Below, piece after piece: positions 39,687-49,517 of a stretch of DNA of 64,000 nt; positions within the stretch are counted from its first letter, which is position 1; the number at the start of each line of letters is the position of its first letter. The stretch is taken from NCBI RefSeq assembly GCF_015694405.1, contig NZ_JADQDB010000005.1, forward strand, positions 148,589 through 212,588, in the 5' to 3' direction. The notes below the pieces were generated by a model that was given only the letters and a program-made list of their open reading frames with translations, had not been told where the DNA came from and did no database searches. A program made the position numbers and the translations under genes. The stretch is from Pelagibacterium limicola. Its GTDB lineage: Bacteria > Pseudomonadota > Alphaproteobacteria > Rhizobiales > Devosiaceae.

Positions 39687-39741
39687 GTGCTTGAATCGCG
39701 ATAGTTTCAAATACTTGATCTCATCCAGGGAAGTGGCGCGG

Positions 39742-40224
39742 ATGCTGGAAAAACTACTGGGACTCGTCAGACGCCCGTTCCGTGGCCAAATCGAGCCAGC
39801 CGGTCCGCAGTATGGCGCCTTGCCTTACAGGTTTATCGATGGACAGCTTGTCGTCCTGCTCGTTACCTCGCGCGGCCGCGGCAAGTGGATTTTCCCCAAA
39901 GGCGCACTCATCGAGGGCAAGACGCCCTGGGAAAGCGCGGCCTACGAGGCCTACGAAGAAGCGGGCGTCGAAGGGGAGATCGAGCAGACGCCGATCGGCT
40001 CCTATCTGCTACCGGTTACCGAAGAGCGCCCAGCACCCGTCGAGGTCAAGGTGTTTCCCCTAAAGGTCACCAATCAGCGTGAAGATTGGAAGGAAATGGG
40101 ACAGCGCTATCGGCACTGGGCGGTTCTGCCCGAGGCCAAGCGCCTGATCACCCACGAGGGATTGGCGGACCTTGCCTTGGCCTTGGCACAACGCGAGCTT
40201 AGCCGACCCAAGAGCAAGCCCTAA
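39742..40224 (+). CDS. Nudix hydrolase
   Basis: A 160-residue Nudix protein resembling alphaproteobacterial diphosphoinositol/dinucleotide-polyphosphate hydrolases. The Nudix box is partly degenerate: GALIEGK in place of the Gx5E start, then YEAYEEAGV, keeping the EExGU metal ligands but with Tyr for the usual Arg. The start is the ATG at 39742, with AGGGAAG upstream; the TTG at 39691 adds residues outside the fold. Its stop overlaps the convergent pit stop by 4 bp. Confidence 0.82.
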   Translation: MLEKLLGLVRRPFRGQIEPAGPQYGALPYRFIDGQLVVLLVTSRGRGKWIFPKGALIEGKTPWESAAYEAYEEAGVEGEIEQTPIGSYLLPVTEERPAPVEVKVFPLKVTNQREDWKEMGQRYRHWAVLPEAKRLITHEGLADLALALAQRELSRPKSKP

Positions 40225-41726
40225 AGCCCAAAGAAGAACTTCATTGCGAAATAGATTATCGCGGCGATCAACGCGGCTGCGGGCACGGTGACGATCCAGG
40301 CCGCGCCGATCGAGAAGGCGTGCTGACGGCGCACGAGATAGCGACGCTGGCGCTTGTTGAAATTGGCAATCGCCTCTTCAGGGGTTTTGTTGAGGTGGTC
40401 AGTCTTGAGGAAGACTCCCTCGGGGCTTACTGCTTTATTTTTAATACCTTTATTGGAAAATCCTTCGCGCAGGAAACCTACCCCGAATATCGCGCCGACC
40501 GCGATATGGGTCGAGGATACGGGCAAACCAAGCGCCGATGCGACGAGCACAGTGGTGGCCGCCGAAAGAGCGACGCAGTAGCCGCGTATCTCGTTGAGCT
40601 TGGTGATCTTTTCGCCGACCACGCGGATGAGACGCGGCCCGAAAAGCGCCAGCCCGAGCGCGATGCCGAGCGCGCCTATGGCCAGAACCCAAAGCGGCAG
40701 CGCGACGCGCGCATCGCCAGCGATCCCGCTGTCCACCGCGGCGACAATCGCCGCAAGGGGACCCACCGCGTTGGCAACATCGTTGGCGCCGTGAGCAAAG
40801 GACAAGAGCGCCGTGGCAAAGATCAGCGGCAGGCGGAACATCACCGCCACATGCTTGTTGGTGTTCTCCATGCCGGTGGTTCGTTTGGCAACCCAGGGCT
40901 TGGTGGCCAGCCAGCCCAACCCAGCAAAAAGCAGGCCCAGAAAAAGAACCACGTGAGGTTCGGGTTTCCACACGCGGCTAAGCCCCTTCATGGACATATA
41001 CATGGCAAAGACGCCGGTCATTAGTCCCACGAATACCGGCACCCAAACCCGTGCGGAGGCAGCCTTCTCGCGCTGATCGAGGATCGTCGCATAGATTATC
41101 GACAAGAGAAGCGCGGCCAGTACCCCCCCCATGACAGGCGAGATCACCCAACTGGCGGCAATCGTCGCCATGGTCGGCCATGTAATGGCGGAGAAACCGG
41201 CTGCGGCGATCCCGGCGCCCACCACGCCGCCCACGACCGAATGCGTAGTTGAAACGGGGGCACCAAGGATGGTCGCGAGGTTGATCCACAGCGCGGAGGA
41301 CAACAGCGCCGCCATCATGACCATGATGAAAGCCGTGGTGTCGAGGCTGGTATCGGGTGCTATGATGTTGCGCGAAATGGTTGTCACAACGTCGCCACCG
41401 GCCAAAAGCGCTCCGGCCGCTTCGCAAACAGCGGCAATGACCAGGGCTCCGGTCATGGTCAGCGCCTTGGCGCCGACGGCAGGGCCCATATTGTTGGCGA
41501 CGTCGTTGGCGCCGATATTGAGCGCCATATAGGCGGCGATAACGGTGGCAATGATTACGAGATAGCCGAGCGGGCCGCCACCCACGGCAAAAAATGCCCA
41601 GACCAGCGCCAGCAGAAGAAACACCAGCGCAATGCCAGGTGCCGCGCCCGCGCGTGCCGATTCCCTCGTGGCGCTGCCTAGCTGGCCAACCCGCTTGAGG
41701 TCCTTGTCGATGGTGCTTTTTGCCAT
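40221..41726 (-). CDS. pit: Inorganic phosphate transporter, Pit family
   Basis: A 501-residue low-affinity phosphate:proton (metal-phosphate) symporter. The duplicated family signature is visible: GANDVANNMGPAVGAKALT in the first half and GANDVANAVGPLAAIV in the second, with about 11 TM helices. The start is the ATG at 41726 with GGAAAG upstream. It is not in the pst operon, but adds a constitutive-type phosphate route to the same window. A palindrome lies ~90 bp upstream. Confidence 0.92.
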   Translation of the reverse strand: MAKSTIDKDLKRVGQLGSATRESARAGAAPGIALVFLLLALVWAFFAVGGGPLGYLVIIATVIAAYMALNIGANDVANNMGPAVGAKALTMTGALVIAAVCEAAGALLAGGDVVTTISRNIIAPDTSLDTTAFIMVMMAALLSSALWINLATILGAPVSTTHSVVGGVVGAGIAAAGFSAITWPTMATIAASWVISPVMGGVLAALLLSIIYATILDQREKAASARVWVPVFVGLMTGVFAMYMSMKGLSRVWKPEPHVVLFLGLLFAGLGWLATKPWVAKRTTGMENTNKHVAVMFRLPLIFATALLSFAHGANDVANAVGPLAAIVAAVDSGIAGDARVALPLWVLAIGALGIALGLALFGPRLIRVVGEKITKLNEIRGYCVALSAATTVLVASALGLPVSSTHIAVGAIFGVGFLREGFSNKGIKNKAVSPEGVFLKTDHLNKTPEEAIANFNKRQRRYLVRRQHAFSIGAAWIVTVPAAALIAAIIYFAMKFFFGL

Positions 41727-41815
41727 GGGCTTTCCGGATCCGGCGCTTCGTGTATTCGCTTTGACGGGTCCCCGCTGCCCATAACGGAGCGGGAGGGCAG
41801 TTTCCAGCCCCAATG

Positions 41816-41829
41816 TGACAGAACTGTCA
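41816..41829. promoter_or_regulatory. Inverted repeat upstream of pit
   Basis: TGACAG-AA-CTGTCA, a perfect 6 bp inverted repeat ~90 bp before the pit start and 12 bp after the end of the GGDEF-EAL gene. The half-site CTGTCA is the core of a Pho-box repeat, but the halves are inverted rather than direct, so this is not a standard PhoB site. Possible operator for pit. Confidence 0.4.
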
Positions 41830-41840
41830 TGTTTTAAGGG

Positions 41841-44519
41841 TTAGCTAGCTTTCCGCCAGCGGGCTGAACGGACGAAATCCGGTATGTCCGCCGCTGGCAT
41901 AGGACGGGCAAAGGCGTAACCCTGCAGGGCCGCGCAGCCCATTTCGGCAAGGATGCTGGCATGCTCGCGGGTTTCCACGCCCTCGGCGATCGCGGAAATG
42001 CCCAACGAGGCCCCGATATCGATTATCGACTGCACGAGTGTGCGCTGCTCGCGCGAGCCGGTGATCGGCTGAACAAGCTGGCGGTCGATCTTCAGCCGCT
42101 TGGGCCGCAATTTCATCAGACTCAATATCGAGGCGTAGCCCGTGCCGAAATCGTCGATTTCAATGTCGATCCCGAGTTCCTTGATCTGGTCGATGTTCCA
42201 GCTCACGATCCCTTCGTTTTCGTCGAGATAGATCGACTCGACCAGTTCGAACGCGACCCCGCCCAATGGGATATCGAGGCGTTTCAGCGTGTCGATGAGA
42301 TGTTCATCATGGAGCCGACGCGCCGAGACGTTGACCGAAACGCGCGGAACAAAGATGCCGGCCCTATCCCATTCACAGCGCTGGGCAAGGGATTGTTCGA
42401 GGATCAACCTGTCGAGCGTACCGACGACATTGATATCTTCAGCGATGTTGATGAATGCGTCGGGCGTCAGGATACCGCGGGTCGGGTGGTTCCACCGTGC
42501 CAGCGCCTCCACGCCTATGACGTCGAGCGTGATGGCATCAAACTGGGGCTGGTAATAGGCGATGAATTCACCGTGGTCGAGGCCCGAGAGGATGTCGTCG
42601 GCCACCCGCTTGGTCGTCACGATCTCGGCCTGCAGTTCATCGGAGAAGAACTCGGAGCGGTTGCCGCCGCGTTTTTTTGCCCGGTAAAGCGCGATATCGG
42701 CATTCACCAATAGCTGTTTTGGGGTAACCCCGGTGCAGTCCGCACTGGCGATGCCGATGGAAACGCCGAAACGGCACTCATGGCCCTGAAAAGAAACCGG
42801 GCGGCGCATGGCCCTGATGATACCGCCGGCAAGGTCGCGCAGTTCCACATCTGTTTTTTCGCCCAGGCAGAAGACCACGAACTCGTCACCTCCAATCCGG
42901 GCGACGAAATCGCTCTGGCGTACGGCCGATTTGAGGATTTCGGCAGCATGGATGAGCATGGCATCGCCTGCGGCGTGGCCGAGCGTGTCATTGATCTGTT
43001 TGAACCGGTCCAGATCGACGTGAAGTATCGAAGCCTGGATGGGGATTTTGGCAACCCGCTTCGCATGCATCTCCAGTACATCGTCGAGGTACCGCCTGTT
43101 GGGCAGGGCGGTCAGGGGGTCGTGCAGCGCGTTGTGCTCGATGCGCGCTTTGGCGGTTTCCAGTTCGAAGTTCTTGGCCTCAGCCTGCGTCTTGGCACGC
43201 ATCAAGGCTTCCGAAAGCCGCGCGTCGGCCGTTGCATCCCAGTTGACCCCGAGGATTCTGGGGGGCGATCCAGGGTCCTGATAGACCGAGCCGAGCGCGC
43301 GGATGTGGCGGACCTCGCCTTCCGGGGTCACGACACGAAAATTGGAAACATAGCGCTCCCCGGTGCGCACGGATTCATTGAACTCACGCTCGCAACGCTC
43401 GGCGTCTTCTTCGAGAAGTCTGCTGCGCCAGTGCGTATAGTCTCGCGCGCCCCCATCCTGGGGGTAGCCGTAAATCTCATTCATCCTGTCGTCCCAAGAC
43501 AACTCGCCTGTCAGGATGTTCATCTCCCATACGCCGACCTGGGAAGTGGCGAGGGCGAGTTCGAGACGGCGTGAAAGACGCTGCAGTTCAAGTTCCCGAC
43601 GCTTTTGCTCAATCAGCCGGCGCCGGCGATCGGCGCTGAGCCGGCCAACCAGCATGACCGGGATAAGCACGAAAGCAGCAGCCGCGATCATGGCCATGCG
43701 AAGGAACCACGCGTTAGGCGGCTCGGTGCCCCATCCGCCCTTGGGAACGGCCGCCAATTGCCAGCGGCCTGCAGGGAGTGAGACGTCGGCAAGGATCGGG
43801 TCCATGCCGAATACGGCCGCATCACCAAAGAATACGGTGCCATCAGCCCCCGAGCCGTCCTGACCCGCGATAGCGATGGTCAGCTCCTCACTGAGAGCAT
43901 GAAGCCCGCTTTCGGTATAGAGGCGTTCTGCGTTGATTACGGCAGAGATAATGCCCCAGAATCTGTCGGTTCCGTCCGGCAGTGAAATGAAAACGGGGAA
44001 ACGCGCGATGAAACCCCTGCCTCCCTGGACCAAATGGACCGGTCCCGCAAGCACCATGCGGCCGGTATCACGGGCACGCAAAGCCGTTTCAGACTGTTCG
44101 GGATGATTTGCATAGTCGAGCCCGAGCGCAGCTTCGTTTCCCTCTACCGGATAGATATACCGGATTACGAGATTTGGGGCGGCAGCGATGTTGTTGAGCT
44201 GGTTGTTCTGGGCAAAAAGGTAGCCGGCAAGGCTGGCGAACCGCGCCTGATTCATGTCCGGTTCGGTAGCTATGGTAGATACCAAGCCGTGTACGAGCTG
44301 AATGTTGGAGGTCACCTTGCCTTCCAGTTGAGCTCGTACCAGCGCGATTTGGCCGAGCACCTCGTTGCGCTGGGTTTGCTCGTGAATGGAGCGGTTCTGC
44401 ATTTCGGCAAAGGCAATGGCCGCCACGATCACCACCAGGGCGATAGCGGTAGGGATATTGCTCGCATGGAAGACCCGGCGCGCGAATCTTTTCAGCGCGA
44501 TCGGGACACCGTTAGCCAC
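41841..44519 (-). CDS. CHASE-PAS-GGDEF-EAL cyclic di-GMP enzyme
   Basis: A membrane protein of ~892 residues: TM1, an extracellular CHASE-type sensor, TM2, a PAS domain, then a diguanylate cyclase domain with intact GGDEF (ARIGGDEFVVF) and a phosphodiesterase domain with intact EAL (GVEALARW), DDFGTGYASI and AEGVET. Both catalytic motifs are complete, so either activity is possible. The GTG at 44519 was chosen, with AGAGG upstream, because the frame's first codon (TTG at 44564) overlaps a promoter-like TTGGCT-N17-TATGCG. The signal is unknown. Confidence 0.9.
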   Translation of the reverse strand: MANGVPIALKRFARRVFHASNIPTAIALVVIVAAIAFAEMQNRSIHEQTQRNEVLGQIALVRAQLEGKVTSNIQLVHGLVSTIATEPDMNQARFASLAGYLFAQNNQLNNIAAAPNLVIRYIYPVEGNEAALGLDYANHPEQSETALRARDTGRMVLAGPVHLVQGGRGFIARFPVFISLPDGTDRFWGIISAVINAERLYTESGLHALSEELTIAIAGQDGSGADGTVFFGDAAVFGMDPILADVSLPAGRWQLAAVPKGGWGTEPPNAWFLRMAMIAAAAFVLIPVMLVGRLSADRRRRLIEQKRRELELQRLSRRLELALATSQVGVWEMNILTGELSWDDRMNEIYGYPQDGGARDYTHWRSRLLEEDAERCEREFNESVRTGERYVSNFRVVTPEGEVRHIRALGSVYQDPGSPPRILGVNWDATADARLSEALMRAKTQAEAKNFELETAKARIEHNALHDPLTALPNRRYLDDVLEMHAKRVAKIPIQASILHVDLDRFKQINDTLGHAAGDAMLIHAAEILKSAVRQSDFVARIGGDEFVVFCLGEKTDVELRDLAGGIIRAMRRPVSFQGHECRFGVSIGIASADCTGVTPKQLLVNADIALYRAKKRGGNRSEFFSDELQAEIVTTKRVADDILSGLDHGEFIAYYQPQFDAITLDVIGVEALARWNHPTRGILTPDAFINIAEDINVVGTLDRLILEQSLAQRCEWDRAGIFVPRVSVNVSARRLHDEHLIDTLKRLDIPLGGVAFELVESIYLDENEGIVSWNIDQIKELGIDIEIDDFGTGYASILSLMKLRPKRLKIDRQLVQPITGSREQRTLVQSIIDIGASLGISAIAEGVETREHASILAEMGCAALQGYAFARPMPAADIPDFVRSARWRKAS

Positions 44520-44701
44520 GATAGTGTCCGCCTCTTGTCTATTTGCCGCATAAATAGGACACAAGTGTTAGCCAATATCGTTTAACAGGCCCTTTAGGAG
44601 CCGTCCGTTTTCCCGTTTATGTCGCCAAGTATTATTTATGCAGGCACCAAGTCGTCTAACCGTCCCCAATGCGGCCTAAGCCTATGCCACACCGATCCGG
44701 A

Positions 44702-45019
44702 CTAGGGCAGGTGAAACATGGGGATGAGATCAACCTGGACGGGCGAGTGGTCAGGGTTGGTTTCCATGATGTCGCCCATCATGGCCCACCAGCGGCGCAT
44801 GATTTCGGTTTCCGGCAATGCGTGTATCGAATTGGCTTCTGCGCGCACGAATGTTGCAAAGAGACAATGGGTCTCCGGGTCCAGCCATATCCAATAGTCC
44901 GATATCCCGGAGGAGCGCAGCAAGTCGGCAAGCTCGGGCCAGATCTCGTCGTGTCGGCGCCGGTATTCGTCCATGCGGCCAGGAGTGAGTCTCATCCTGA
45001 AAGCAACGCGCTCGACCAT
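44702..45019 (-). CDS. rhaM: L-rhamnose mutarotase
   Basis: A 105-residue dimeric alpha/beta-barrel protein that interconverts rhamnose anomers (called RhaU in rhizobia). Family features: the N-terminal VAFRMRLTPGRMDEYRRRHDEIWPEL and the C-terminal MGDIMETNPDHSPV. It begins 2 bp after the rhaI stop, last gene of rhaD-rhaI-rhaM. Confidence 0.93.
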   Translation of the reverse strand: MVERVAFRMRLTPGRMDEYRRRHDEIWPELADLLRSSGISDYWIWLDPETHCLFATFVRAEANSIHALPETEIMRRWWAMMGDIMETNPDHSPVQVDLIPMFHLP

Positions 45020-45021
45020 GG

Positions 45022-46314
45022 TTAGATTATCCCCCCCGATCCGCCGGCCACGGCTGGCCGCTGCGCCGCAACGTGCTGGCGATAGCCCGAAGCCCTGTAA
45101 GTCGAGACCGGGTCGGCAGCATTGCCCTTGCGCATGCGTGCCATCGCGAGAATGGGCTCGACGTCCGTGCGGAAGGCCTGCTTGAGTGTTTGCGCGGCCA
45201 TCAAGGCGTCATTGTCATCCTGGTAAGCGGTAAGCGCGACTCTATCGACGAGTAGCGCCTGGGCGTAGGCGCGCTGGACTTCCATGGCGCTCTGCATCAG
45301 GCTCTCTATGGGATCGGTCACGTTGTGGCTCTGATCGAGCATATGGGCCGGGCTAAATCCCCTCGCCCCGCGCGCCTCGGCATCCACCAGTTCGTTGAAC
45401 ACGAGAAAAAGCCGATAGGGGTCTATTGAGCCGGTATCGAGATCGTCATCGCCATACTTGGAATCGTTGAAGTGGAACCCGCCTAGCTTACCGCTCTGAA
45501 TCAGTCGGGCAACAATCATTTCGATATTGACGTTTGGCGCATGGTGCCCGAGATCGACAAGGCAATAAGCCTGCGGCCCAAGCTCCTGAGCGATCATGTA
45601 ATTGGTGCCCCAGTCCTGAACCACGGTGGAGTAAAAGGCCGGCTCGTACATCTTGTGCTCGGTAAATATGCGCCAGTCGGGCGGGAGCGCTTTGACGATT
45701 TCCTTCATTGAAGACAGATATCGCTCGAACTGGGTCGTAAAATTGGTCTGGCCCGGAAAGTTCGAGCCATCGCCGATCCAGACCGTCAGCGCCTTGGAAC
45801 CCAGCGCTTTCCCGATTTCGATGCACTCGACATTATGCTCTACCGCTTGCGCGCGGGTGGCTGCGTCCGCATGGCTCAGTGAGCCGAATTTGTAGGAATG
45901 CGTCTGTCCGGGCGCGTCCGAGAAGGAGTTCGAGTTCATGGCATCAAAGCCGAGGCCAAGAGCGTCGGCCTTGTGGCGCAAGGCCTTGGGATCGGCCTTG
46001 TCCCAAGGAATGTGAAGCGAAACCCTGGGGGTTGCGCCTGTCAACGTCTGAATGACCGCACAATCCTCGAGCTTATCGAAAATGTCGCGCGGTTCCCCGG
46101 GACCGGGGAAGCGGGCAAACCGTGTGCCGCCCGTGCCCACGCCCCAGGATGGAATGGCAACGTCATAGTGCGAAACCTTGGCCACGATATCCTCGATATC
46201 GATTCCACGCCTTTCAAGTTGAATGCCCAATGCCTCGAAATCGCTGCGCAACGCGGATGCGTGTCTTTCGTTCTCGGAGGCAATGGCCTCCGTTAGGGTA
46301 TCGAGCCCGGACAT
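45022..46314 (-). CDS. rhaI: L-rhamnose isomerase (RhaI type)
   Basis: A 430-residue TIM-barrel sugar isomerase of the rhizobial/Pseudomonas RhaI group, converting L-rhamnose to L-rhamnulose. Metal-ligand regions are visible in FTEHKMYEPAFYSTVVQDWG, VDLGHHAPNVNIEMIVARL and GGFHFNDSKYGDDDLD. It is preceded by AGGGAGGAAAGAAC. It lies between rhaD and rhaM. Confidence 0.94.
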   Translation of the reverse strand: MSGLDTLTEAIASENERHASALRSDFEALGIQLERRGIDIEDIVAKVSHYDVAIPSWGVGTGGTRFARFPGPGEPRDIFDKLEDCAVIQTLTGATPRVSLHIPWDKADPKALRHKADALGLGFDAMNSNSFSDAPGQTHSYKFGSLSHADAATRAQAVEHNVECIEIGKALGSKALTVWIGDGSNFPGQTNFTTQFERYLSSMKEIVKALPPDWRIFTEHKMYEPAFYSTVVQDWGTNYMIAQELGPQAYCLVDLGHHAPNVNIEMIVARLIQSGKLGGFHFNDSKYGDDDLDTGSIDPYRLFLVFNELVDAEARGARGFSPAHMLDQSHNVTDPIESLMQSAMEVQRAYAQALLVDRVALTAYQDDNDALMAAQTLKQAFRTDVEPILAMARMRKGNAADPVSTYRASGYRQHVAAQRPAVAGGSGGII

Positions 46315-46390
46315 GTTCTTTCCTCCCTTGCACCGGCAAGCGGCGTACTTGGCCGATTAGCTTGTCGGCCTCCTAAGCCCTTCGGCCGAA

Positions 46391-48493
46391 CTAGCGTGTA
46401 AAACTCTGGGCATTGCCCGCGTCGACATTGATGATATTGCCTGTGGACTTTGCCGACATTTCGGAGGCGAGAAAATAGATCGCTTCCGCAATGTCCTCGG
46501 GCAGTACGGAGCGCTTGAGCATGGACCGTTGCCGATAGTGTTCTTCGAGTTCGTCGGTGCCCATGTTGTAGGCTGCCGCGCGCTGCTCTTTCCATTCACC
46601 GGTCCAGATCTTGGAGCCGCGCAGCACCGCATCGGGATTAACCACATTTACCCGGATCTGTTCGGCGGCTCCTTCGAGCGCAAGGCAGCGCGCCAAGTGA
46701 ATCTCGGCCGCCTTGGCCGTGCAATAGGCCGAAGCATTGGGCGAAGCGGCCAGCCCGTTCTTGGACGCAACAAAGACCACGTTGCCACCAATCTTTTGCG
46801 CTTTGAACAGCTTGAAGGCCTCTCGGCTGACGAGAAAGTAGCCCGTGGCAAGGATATCCATGTTGCGGTTCCAGAGCGCAAGGGTGGTATCCTCGATCGG
46901 GGCCGACGACGCCAGTCCCGCATTGGACACCAGGATATCCAGGCCGCCAAAAGCGACCACCGCGTGGTTAAACCCCTCGATGACCATGGTTTCGTCGGTT
47001 ACATTGAGGCGAACGGTGCGGACGACGTCGGCGCCATACCGGCTAGCGAGATCGGCGTGGGCCCTCTCGAGTGCGGCCTCATCGATGTCGGCCAGCATGA
47101 CGCACGCGCCTTCCGAGAGCAGCCTGTCAGCACTGGCGCGACCGATGCCTCCCGCTCCACCGGTGATCAGCGCAACGCGGCCGGCCAACGACTTGGGCTT
47201 TGGCATGCGCTGGAGCTTGGCCTCCTCAAGCAGCCAGTATTCGATATCGAACGCTTCCTGCTCATCGAGCCCGCGATAGGTTGAAACCGCCGAGGCTCCG
47301 CGCATCACGTTGATGGCATTGATATAGAACTCGGCCGAGATGCGCGCCGTGGCCTTGTCATTCGCGAAGGTCATCATGCCCACGCCAGGCACGAGGAAAA
47401 CCACGGCGTTGGGATTGCGCATGGCTGGGGAATCGGGGCGTTTGCAGCGCTCGTAATAGGCAGCATAGCCTGTCCGATATTGCGCGACCGCTCCGGGCAA
47501 TGCGGCTTCGAGCGAAGCGAGGTCCGGTCTGGTCGGATCGAATTCTACCACCAATGGAGCGATCTTGGTGCGCAGGAAATGATCCGGACAGGACGTGCCC
47601 AGCGGGGCCAGTGCATCGAGTGCTCGCGAATTGACGAATTCAAGCACCACCGGGCTATCATCGAAATGGCCGACCTTATGGCTCTCGGCCGAAATCAATC
47701 CACGGATAGCGGGCATGAGGCGTGCCGCGATTGCCTGCCGTTGTTCAGTTGGCAATGCCTCGTGCCGGACGCCGCCAAATGCCGGCTTGTTTGCAGTTTG
47801 CTTTTCAAGCCAGGCAATGGCTGCATTGATCGTTGCGAGGGTGGTTTCATAGCAGCTCTTGGCGGTGTCACCCCAGGTGAACAGGCCATGACTCTCCAAA
47901 ACAACGCCTTTGGCGGATGGGTTTTCCTGGCAAAACCTTTCCAGCCAGAGCCCGAGTTCGAGCCCTGGCCTTTTCCATGGCAGCCAGCCAATCGTGTCCC
48001 CAAAGATTTCCCGCGTCAGCGCCTTGCTATCGGCGCTCGCGGCAATAGCGATGATGGCATCGGGGTGCATGTGATCCACATAGGGATGCGAGACGAAGGC
48101 GTGGAGCGGGGTGTCGATAGATGCCGCCCGCGGGTTTAGGTTGAAGGTGCAATGGGGCAGATAGCCCACCATTTCGTCTTCATGCTCCGCGCCGCGATAG
48201 AGGTTCTTGAGAGCCCGGAGCTTGTCCATATAGAGCGTGGCAAAACCATCGCGTTTGATGGTGCCCAAGTCGCCGCCCGACCCTTTCACCCAGAGCACCT
48301 CGACAGGCTTTCCTGTCAGCGGATCGTTCTCGAAAATCTTGGAGGAGGTGTTTCCGCCACCATAATTGGTCACTCTTTTGTCCGATCCGAGCAGATTGGA
48401 GCGATAGACCAATTGCGCAACTTCACTCATTCCCGATGCAATCGCATCGTCCCACAGCGATGACAGTCGCGCGGACGAAGTCGTTTCGGTCAT
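46391..48493 (-). CDS. rhaD: Bifunctional rhamnulose-1-phosphate aldolase / lactaldehyde dehydrogenase
   Basis: A 700-residue fusion. The N-terminal class II aldolase half has the zinc histidines in HAFVSHPYVDHMHPDAI and ESHGLFTWGD. The C-terminal half is a short-chain dehydrogenase with the Gly-rich motif ITGGAGGIGRASADRL, NAG motif (VSNAGLASS) and catalytic YCTAK. It cleaves rhamnulose-1-phosphate and handles the lactaldehyde produced. The start is well supported (GGGGAGGAAATC-ATG). First gene of rhaD-rhaI-rhaM, divergent from rhaR. Confidence 0.94.
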   Translation of the reverse strand: MTETTSSARLSSLWDDAIASGMSEVAQLVYRSNLLGSDKRVTNYGGGNTSSKIFENDPLTGKPVEVLWVKGSGGDLGTIKRDGFATLYMDKLRALKNLYRGAEHEDEMVGYLPHCTFNLNPRAASIDTPLHAFVSHPYVDHMHPDAIIAIAASADSKALTREIFGDTIGWLPWKRPGLELGLWLERFCQENPSAKGVVLESHGLFTWGDTAKSCYETTLATINAAIAWLEKQTANKPAFGGVRHEALPTEQRQAIAARLMPAIRGLISAESHKVGHFDDSPVVLEFVNSRALDALAPLGTSCPDHFLRTKIAPLVVEFDPTRPDLASLEAALPGAVAQYRTGYAAYYERCKRPDSPAMRNPNAVVFLVPGVGMMTFANDKATARISAEFYINAINVMRGASAVSTYRGLDEQEAFDIEYWLLEEAKLQRMPKPKSLAGRVALITGGAGGIGRASADRLLSEGACVMLADIDEAALERAHADLASRYGADVVRTVRLNVTDETMVIEGFNHAVVAFGGLDILVSNAGLASSAPIEDTTLALWNRNMDILATGYFLVSREAFKLFKAQKIGGNVVFVASKNGLAASPNASAYCTAKAAEIHLARCLALEGAAEQIRVNVVNPDAVLRGSKIWTGEWKEQRAAAYNMGTDELEEHYRQRSMLKRSVLPEDIAEAIYFLASEMSAKSTGNIINVDAGNAQSFTR

Positions 48494-48563
48494 GATTTCC
48501 TCCCCGTTCGGAAAGCCCTGGCTTTGTTTTCCGGAGCCCGTTGTGCACGCAACGCAAGCCTAC

Positions 48564-48640
48564 TGTCAATCATAAACGATCACAAACGATCATTTCTGAT
48601 TAAATACGATTGACAGTGATCGAAAATGATGAAAACTGTC
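48564..48640. promoter_or_regulatory. Divergent rhaD/rhaR promoter-operator region
   Basis: TGTCAATC (48564) and GATTGACA (48608) form a perfect 8 bp inverted repeat with a 36 bp spacer; each contains a TTGACA -35 hexamer facing outward. Between and beside them are AAACGATCA at 48574 and again at 48584 (10 bp period), and an inverted copy-like TGATCGAAA at 48617. This fits an operator array for the DeoR-family regulator controlling both transcripts. Confidence 0.65.
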
Positions 48641-48658
48641 GGTATGGGAGGGTCGAAC

Positions 48659-49471
48659 ATGCATGAAAGTGAGCGCCACAGGGTTATTCTCGCTGCCGTG
48701 CAAGCGCGGCCTGTCGCGACGGTGCAAGAACTTGTCGAATTGACAGACACCTCGGAAGCCACGATCCGCCGGGATATTGCCGCCCTTCATGTGCAGGGCA
48801 GGCTACGGCGCGTCCGGGGTGGGGCGGAAGCCCTGACGCCGCCGACACAAGGCAACCTTGTGGGCAGGCCGTTCTCGGTCAATGAAACGATCAATATCGG
48901 CCTCAAGCGCGCGATAGCCAAGGTAGCCGTCGATTTATGCGCCGACGGGGATTCCATAATCATCAATGGGGGCACAACGACCTATCAGATGGTTTTCCAT
49001 TTGGTGAACCGGCGCTGTCAGGTGTTTACCAACTCATTCCCTATCGCCAGTCATCTGCTCGGCCACTCCAAGAACAGCGTCATCGTTCCCGGAGGCACTA
49101 TTTATCGCGAGCAGAATATCATTCTTTCGCCCTTTGAAAGCGATGTGACCAAGCATTTCTATGCGCGCCGCATGTTCATGGGTGCCCAGGGCATCGGACC
49201 TCACGGGCTGACCGAAGCCGATCCCCTGCTGATTCAGGCCGAACAGAAGCTGCTCAATCAGGCCGATGAGCTGGTGGTCCTGGCGGATTCATCGAAGTTC
49301 CGGCAGCGATCAAGCCTGATCCTGTGCAAGCTCGAGCGCATCCACATGGTTATCACCGACCGCAACATCCGTGACGAGGACCGACAAATGCTCGAGGAGC
49401 GAGGCGTAGCGATACGCATCGCCGGGCCCTCTGACAACGCGGAGGAGGAAGTTTCGCCTTCGGTCGCTTGA
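48659..49471 (+). CDS. rhaR: DeoR-family regulator of rhamnose genes
   Basis: A 270-residue DeoR/GlpR-type repressor: N-terminal winged helix (VQELVELTDTSEATIRRDI, then LRRVRGGAEAL) and a C-terminal sugar-phosphate-sensing domain with NGGTTTYQM and VIVPGGTIYREQN. The ATG at 48659 has GGGAGG seven bases upstream. It is the first gene of the transport operon and likely controls it and the divergent rhaDIM. The DeoR family differs from the AraC-type RhaR of E. coli. Confidence 0.88.
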   Translation: MHESERHRVILAAVQARPVATVQELVELTDTSEATIRRDIAALHVQGRLRRVRGGAEALTPPTQGNLVGRPFSVNETINIGLKRAIAKVAVDLCADGDSIIINGGTTTYQMVFHLVNRRCQVFTNSFPIASHLLGHSKNSVIVPGGTIYREQNIILSPFESDVTKHFYARRMFMGAQGIGPHGLTEADPLLIQAEQKLLNQADELVVLADSSKFRQRSSLILCKLERIHMVITDRNIRDEDRQMLEERGVAIRIAGPSDNAEEEVSPSVA

Positions 49472-49517
49472 CCGGCCGAGGACGACGATCAACGCAACGC
49501 TCGAGGGAGGAAATATC

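Noticed and set aside
44520-44564. TTG start of the GGDEF-EAL gene at 44564
   Set aside because: The codon overlaps a promoter-like sequence and lacks an SD; a GTG further in has one.
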